Position numbers and translations under genes: made by a program. 64,000 nt of DNA from Amanita rubescens (taxonomy: Eukaryota; Basidiomycota; Agaricomycetes; Agaricales; Amanitaceae), in contig WION01000212.1 in the NCBI GenBank assembly GCA_015039365.1, positions 1-64,000 of the forward strand, written 5' to 3'. The notes beneath the pieces were generated by a model. It saw only the letters and a list, made by a program, of their open reading frames with translations. It was not told the origin of the DNA and made no database searches. The number at the start of each line of letters is the position of its first letter. Position 1 is the stretch's first letter. Shown piece by piece: positions 58,777 through 64,000 of this stretch.

Positions 58777-60003
58777 TTTCGAGGCGTCTTCAGAGGGTCT
58801 CCTATTGCGGGGTAAAGGGAATGAGCAGCGATTGCACTCTGTAGGATGATATAAGTCGGCGATCGGGGTTACGCAAGCCTTTTAGACGAAAAACAAGTCA
58901 GTTACGGGCTGTACTTCAGGCAGGGCATGGAACTCACATATGAAGGAGGCCGGGGACGGGGAACTGAGCTCGGTCTGTCTTTTTAAGTGTGTCATGCGGT
59001 GCTTCATGCACTGCCAAAATTGGAATGGGACGATTGAGATCTACACAATTATCCGCATCCGGACTGGTATATCCTACCACATCTTGAATTCTCGTCCCGA
59101 TAACCACGGCGGCGCCGAGGACAAATGAGATCCACGACATCTGACAGAATTAGGATATGTTATGATGTGCAGCGGAGCAATTGATAAATCCCGTACCCGG
59201 ATGTCTACGTAGGAAGACATCATGGGCGCGATGTGGCGAGGGCGCTGGTGGTAGTATTGAATTCACGGCGGTCCCGTGTTCCGAGGTCCGTGAAGAGAAT
59301 GAACAATGGCAGTTTGCTTTTAGGTACGGAAATGTCTTGGTATGTCGGAATATCGCCACCTGTCACCGTAAGTTTTGCGATTAGATAAAGGCCAAGCAAA
59401 CAAGCTTACCGAATGATGTACTAGGGTAGAGCCGGCGTCTCAGTACAGGGACCATGTCTCTGACATTGACGTTTTTGACAGAGTTGGAAGGAGCTGTACA
59501 GGAATTCCAAAAATCGTGAGAATTCGAGTGGTTATCTAATTCTAAAGTCGCACACGATCGACGACGAGCAGACTAAAGATTTCGTTTCTTAGTGTCCAAC
59601 AGTACGAGGTGAAGATTAATGAAAAACTGGGTAGGACCAGCGTCCTGCAGGCTGGAGGACATCCTTCTCGAAGATCCATTCCCCTTGTTTCAGCCACAAT
59701 ATCATTGCCCTGATAAACGACGACCCTGAAAACGGACGTTGGCTCAAAGCGGAAGGAGAGCTGCAGGAGTCCAGTTTTCGCCTTAAGGAAAGAATGTCTA
59801 TCTGGCGATAAGAGTCCCCTTTCATTTCTCGTCGGAAATGAATCTGCGCGCGAGAATTCGCATCAGTCTTCTACTCGCTTCTTTATATTGTCGAGTAACA
59901 ATTGTGCATTGTTCATTCAACTCCGTATACGCTTAATGACATGTAATTTAGATGCGTGATGCGGCGTCACAGACGCGCTTTGTAACGTCACGCACACGCG
60001 CCC
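58777..60003. other. intergenic; possible short secreted ORF
   Basis: A 68-codon minus-strand ORF (58934-59140) begins MSWISFVLGAAVVIGTRIQD, signal-peptide-like, but has no other support. Otherwise nothing recognised. Confidence 0.35.
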
Positions 60004-62845
60004 ATGCATACAACCAGCTCAGACAACAATCCGCGTCCTCTGAAACGCCAGCGAATCGAATCGCTTCAAGACACGGACAAAGACGCGTCTAATCTCAACC
60101 CTATACCATGTTCTACCTTGCTTCTTGCACTACCGTCTATTCTTATTCATCCTCCAATGCATCCACATCATCAAACTTCATTGCAATTGTCTTCGGCAGC
60201 GCTCAAGAAATGTTTGGAGCTCCCAGAAATAGAAGGAGATTTGGAATGTCGCGCTTGGACTGCGCTAGCAGAAATGGGGATTATAGCGGGAACCCAAGAA
60301 CCTGGGACGGCAGAAGAGGTAGAGAAAGCGATCTCCAAAGCTGTAAGAGCATGTTGAAGTCTTTATTCGTCTCTCATTGACGCATATATCCAGCTTTTGA
60401 TAGCGCAGAAGGTACATCGTGCCTTTCGGACGTGTGACGTTGCTGAGATTTGTGTAGCATCCCTCACTACGTCTCTACAAGCCGCACCTTTCATTACTTT
60501 CCGCAAAGGTAGCGTACCATCACCAGAACAACCCGAAGCAGGCGGCACAAATAGTTCGACGCCTTCTGAGCACTTTGACTTCATCCGATCCTCCGCACGT
60601 CACATACACAGCCCATCTCGCCTTGATATTCTATAGCGAGATGGAAAGTTCCATGAAAATGCTTGATTCGGTACAAAACTTTCAAACGTTGGCAACAAAT
60701 AATGGGCACACCAACGTTGCCTTGCTAGCGCAAGTTATACGTTTGCATATCCTGCTAGGCGAAGGTCTTTGGCCAATCATTGGCACGTCTTTAAATGAAG
60801 CGGAAGAGGCGTTTCAAATAAAGTTTCCAGACTCGAGCGCGGCTTTACCCCTGGCAACAGAGGTGCCTGCAGCGGAGACTGCTTTGCGACTACACGTATT
60901 GATCATGGGAATCATTTACTATACCTATGCTGGCGACACGGAGAATGCTTCGCTAAGGCTTTCTAGACTTCATGAACTCCTTGACAAAGGTGCCTTGACC
61001 ATGTTGGGAGATTCCGGAGTAGTCGAAGTGAGTCCGCATATTAGGTTTATTTCCCTCGCGTGACACTGACACGCACTTTAAGTTTCCCTTGGCAGGGGAG
61101 CGGACTTTATATGTCCAGATGACGCATCCCCGGGCGTTGTACCTGCTTGCATTTCTTATTAGCAGTGTCTCGAAACGAAATCCTATTGGACGGAAACCAA
61201 AGCGGAAAGTATTTGCAACCGAAGGTCTTGCAATTGCTGAGCGCGAACTGAAAAAAGAAATATTGTGTTGGTTATACATCCTCCTTTATTGTCGATATTA
61301 AAATGATTTTTCACAGTATCACAGTGGACATCTATTCACGATGCGAAAGACGCATATAGCAGAATACACAAGCTCAAAGCAGATATGTTGAGCGAGCTCG
61401 TGGCTGTGAGGGCGCTCTGTCACCGCATAGCTTTTATTGTGATTGACATATCATATGTATTAGAACTCAATTTGCAGGAACGAATTCGACAACGCCGAGA
61501 AAGTACGTGATTATCCCGCGGATCAAAGACCGAATCTGACTGTCTCCAACCAATCACAGCATTTGAATGCCTTAATTGCCTACACACGAAGCACCTCATT
61601 ATTCCATATGTTTGCAGCACGAATAACACTACATCATGCACACCTTTCACATTCACTTGGACACACTGAGCGTGCATTGGACTGCTATAAGGTTGCCGCT
61701 CACTTGAGTCAATCCCGGACAAGAGCCGACAATCTCTATGGCTGTAAGGATTCCCGCCTGCGGACACCTAAGAAATGGGCGCCGTCGCCTACACGGACTT
61801 CAAGAGTACCGAACCTATCGCCAACTAGGCAGACGACCAATACGGTTAAGAAGCGTTCCAAATCAAAGGGGCGATTGGGCGGGATAACGGAAGATGATAA
61901 TGATGACGAGCCATATCCGGAAGACACGTGGGTCCATGCGTCGGCCCGTGCAGGCGAGATGTGGCTCCGTATCGGACTAATACGTCAGCGCGCGCGAAAT
62001 CAGGGAGATAACGAAGATAGCGCAAGATTAGCCCAAGAGGAAATAGGAGCACTTGCGGCTGAAGGCGAGGCCGTCGCCCTACAATGTGAAGGGCTTGGAG
62101 GGACATTGAGAGCCATCGGCGAGGTTTTGAAAGCATGTCTTTCAAATGAAGTCCTGAAATCCAAGTACGTCTTGACCCATTTGTGCTAGCGTTTTTCTTA
62201 AATTTGGCCCGCCGATAGGGCCCACCTACGAACTGCTCTTGACGTCGCTTCATCATCCCAAGACAATCACCTCCGAGCGCTCATCATTGCGCTGATTTCA
62301 TCGCATTACTTCCACACAGCGCGGAACCATGCAGAAAATATGCTGCTGACATGTGAGCAGCTAGCGGCCGGCATGGGTGCACAGTCGCGTCCATCGACCA
62401 ACGACAATAATAGCACGGGAAAGCCACCACTTACAACGTCTGACAAGGTCAATATGAGTCAGAAAGGCCCGAACAAGGATGCTTTTAGCACCACCAAGCC
62501 TAGAAGCAAGCGGAAGGCGAGCGAGGTTGAACCAGATGAGAATAGCATGCCGTCGGCGCGGCCTTTGAAGGAGAAATCAAATGACAGCGATTCCTGCTCG
62601 CAAGTGGCTGACGCCATTGGAAATGCGCAGCTGAGGTTATGGATTGGGAAACGATTTTTGGGCAAGTCGCTGTCTGCGCTTGTTTATCATTATTTGGCTG
62701 ATGTTCGTTTTTTTCTTCTTCAGAGCTCAGCAAGTGGGCGGGCAATGAGGAGAAAGTGAAGATGCATGAAGCGACTGTTCAGAAGTTTAAGGAGGCAGTG
62801 CGAAGTATTGAACAGCTCGGAACTGGTGTCATTAATGTTGGCTAA
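60004..62845 (+). CDS. MAU2: cohesin loading factor MAU2/SCC4
   Basis: A multi-exon plus-strand gene, read through in-phase introns. Blocks are LLALPSILIHPPMHPHHQTS, CRAWTALAEMGIIAGTQEPG and LLIAQKHPSLRLYKPHLSLL. Next come FYSEMESSMKMLDSVQNFQ, ALRLHVLIMGIIYYTYAGDT, ALIAYTRSTSLFHMFAARIT and GHTERALDCYKVAAHLSQ. A basic, disordered insert follows (KKWAPSPTRTSRVP; VKKRSKSKGRLGG; DDNDDEPYPEDTWV). The C-terminal TPR part contains RALIIALISSHYFHTARNHA, and the end is SIEQLGTGVINVG. TPR content and these blocks match fungal Scc4/Mau2, the partner of Scc2/NIPBL that loads cohesin on chromosomes. The protein is nuclear. The Ser/Lys-rich insert after about residue 700 is variable in the family. Start at 60004 chosen as the first ATG of the frame. 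Confidence 0.88.
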
Positions 62846-63441
62846 AAATGATATGTAGTATTCGTCGACCGCTGCGTGAATTCAACGAATAACGTTGCGC
62901 GTTGCCACACGATTGCCAGCCGCCTTGGGAATGAGGAGGTCGAACTAGTTTTCGTAGTTTCAGGCGGCCAGTCGCAGTTGACCCTAGGCTGTCACGATGA
63001 CATCACCATTACATAGCGATGCTGAAGCGTTCCTCACCCGCTAGTCATGGCAAATCTGTCAGCGACGAAGATTCGTGTCTACGCCCAGTTCATCTCTAAC
63101 CATCAACCCAAACACCCTCAATTCTGACATTAGCGATTGACACCTACTACATCCTGGTTGTATTGTCTAATGCACGCAGTGAATTGTTGTTGAATTTATT
63201 TTCGGGTTGATCAAGCAGCCCTTTGAGAATTGGCACGACATTGGGATCTTGCCTCCTCGAAGTGAAGTCTAGTACACCGTCTGATCATTATCGTCTGCAA
63301 AGTACGTCGGGCACATTTGTTTAGCTTTACAGCACCATGAATAAACCTATAACAAAAAGCATGCATCGTGTTCCTACGAACGGTCAGATTAGAAAAGAAT
63401 TGTACGGGAAACATAGAGTTTCGTAAAGGCAGAGCGAGCAA
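62846..63441. other. intergenic, no supported gene
   Basis: Spacer between the convergent MAU2 and DUF6534 copy 2 genes. Nothing recognised. Confidence 0.45.
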
Positions 63442-64000
63442 TCATACAGCTGAACTGAGGGCGATGGCAGTGGAGCCTTTACCGGCACCGCTGATGAACT
63501 TCACGGTCGTAGGTGGATCATCATCGTGCAGCACGTCCTTTTCCACATTAATTTTAACACGCTCTGGTGGGATTACTGATGAACGGTCCTCTTTCTGTTG
63601 CGGCTACATGAAAGAAAAGCATAAGTAGTCGCTCCTTCTAGATTTGTTGCAGCAAGATACGTACGTAATTAGGACCACGACTGTCGATTCCCGTACTTGT
63701 ACTTGCCAGTGTTCCTCTAACCCCGTCGCTGGTTGAACGGGCATGAGTTTGGCGCAATTTAAGACGCGCATTTAACCTAGAACATCGTCATGAATGATCA
63801 CACCCAATATGTAAATAGAACTTACGATGCCATGAGTGAATTGGCATAGACTTGTAACTATCAATATCGCGACGAATCTACTACCAATGCTGGCTTACGT
63901 TTTGAAATGATAAAGTGAAGCCCTAGAAAGATCAAGTTGTCGGTGACCGCAAGCCACTTTTTTCACCCAGTTAGCACATGCAAAGCGGCTTTCGCGAAAA
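63442..64000 (-). CDS. DUF6534-type 7TM protein, copy 2 (5' part outside window)
   Basis: The C-terminal exons are present. At the right edge LAVTDNLIFLGLHFIIS matches copy 1's LAVKDTLIFMGLHFIIA. Then comes a LNARLKLRQTHAR exon and a last exon with RVKINVEKDVLHDDDPPT followed by VKFISGAGKGSTAIALSSAV and a TGA at 63442. Gene order, introns and tail parallel copy 1, so the two are paralogs, probably by local duplication around MAU2. Function unknown. Confidence 0.7.

Noticed and set aside
1..64000. tRNA or rRNA genes
   Set aside because: I scanned for T-loop-like GGTTCGAATCC patterns and rRNA cores and found none with a matching cloverleaf; a tRNAscan run would be needed to exclude weak cases.

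Overview
The window is nuclear DNA of a filamentous basidiomycete, most likely an Agaricomycete. Almost every gene that can be reconstructed is split by 45-60 nt GT-AG introns (two look like GC-AG). The families point the same way: F-box/LRR proteins, DUF6534-type and other mushroom 7TM proteins, UstYa-like DUF3328 proteins, A1 aspartic peptidases and NB-ARC/TPR NLRs. Housekeeping markers are CCT3, MAU2/SCC4 and a U1A/U2B''-type snRNP protein. Exon structures are my own reconstruction. I accepted them where splice phases closed into one frame, and in most multi-exon genes the summed exon length is an exact multiple of three.

Layout. 0-6 kb: 3' part of an F-box/LRR gene, a complete aspartic peptidase, and a single-pass membrane protein. 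6.5-20.8 kb: two direct copies of a ~0.5 kb repeat bracket a tail-to-tail pair of NLR genes. The DNA holding the pair is almost devoid of CpG. It also contains a decayed copy of the tetraspanin gene found intact at 28-29 kb, an old solo LTR, and a CpG-rich solo LTR that breaks the second NLR. 20.9-42.2 kb: a free-standing adenylation enzyme and a 2OG-Fe(II) oxygenase in tandem, a DUF7079 protein, an unknown gene, the tetraspanin, a UstYa-like oxidase, a 7TM protein, three paralogous tiny secreted-peptide genes (33.6, 35.0 and 38.2 kb), a type II membrane protein, a GNAT, and a second UstYa-like oxidase. 42.3-51 kb: snRNP protein, proline-rich protein, a small Lys-rich secreted protein, a degenerate aspartic peptidase, CCT3. 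52.2-55.3 kb: a third intact NLR, again CpG-poor. 56.8-64 kb: two DUF6534 7TM paralogs around MAU2.

Two systems stand out. (1) The peptide family: identical gene architecture, signal peptide, short variable C-terminus with a basic-x-D-x-x-[FW]-L signature, and UstYa-like oxidases on both sides. This resembles the parts list of a fungal RiPP (dikaritin-type) locus, but the function is inference. (2) The NLRs: a short N-terminal exon with a shared motif, a NB-ARC module, and 10-22 nearly identical 42-residue TPR units. They sit in DNA that has lost its CpGs, apparently by cytosine-methylation-type mutation, while two of three reading frames stayed open.
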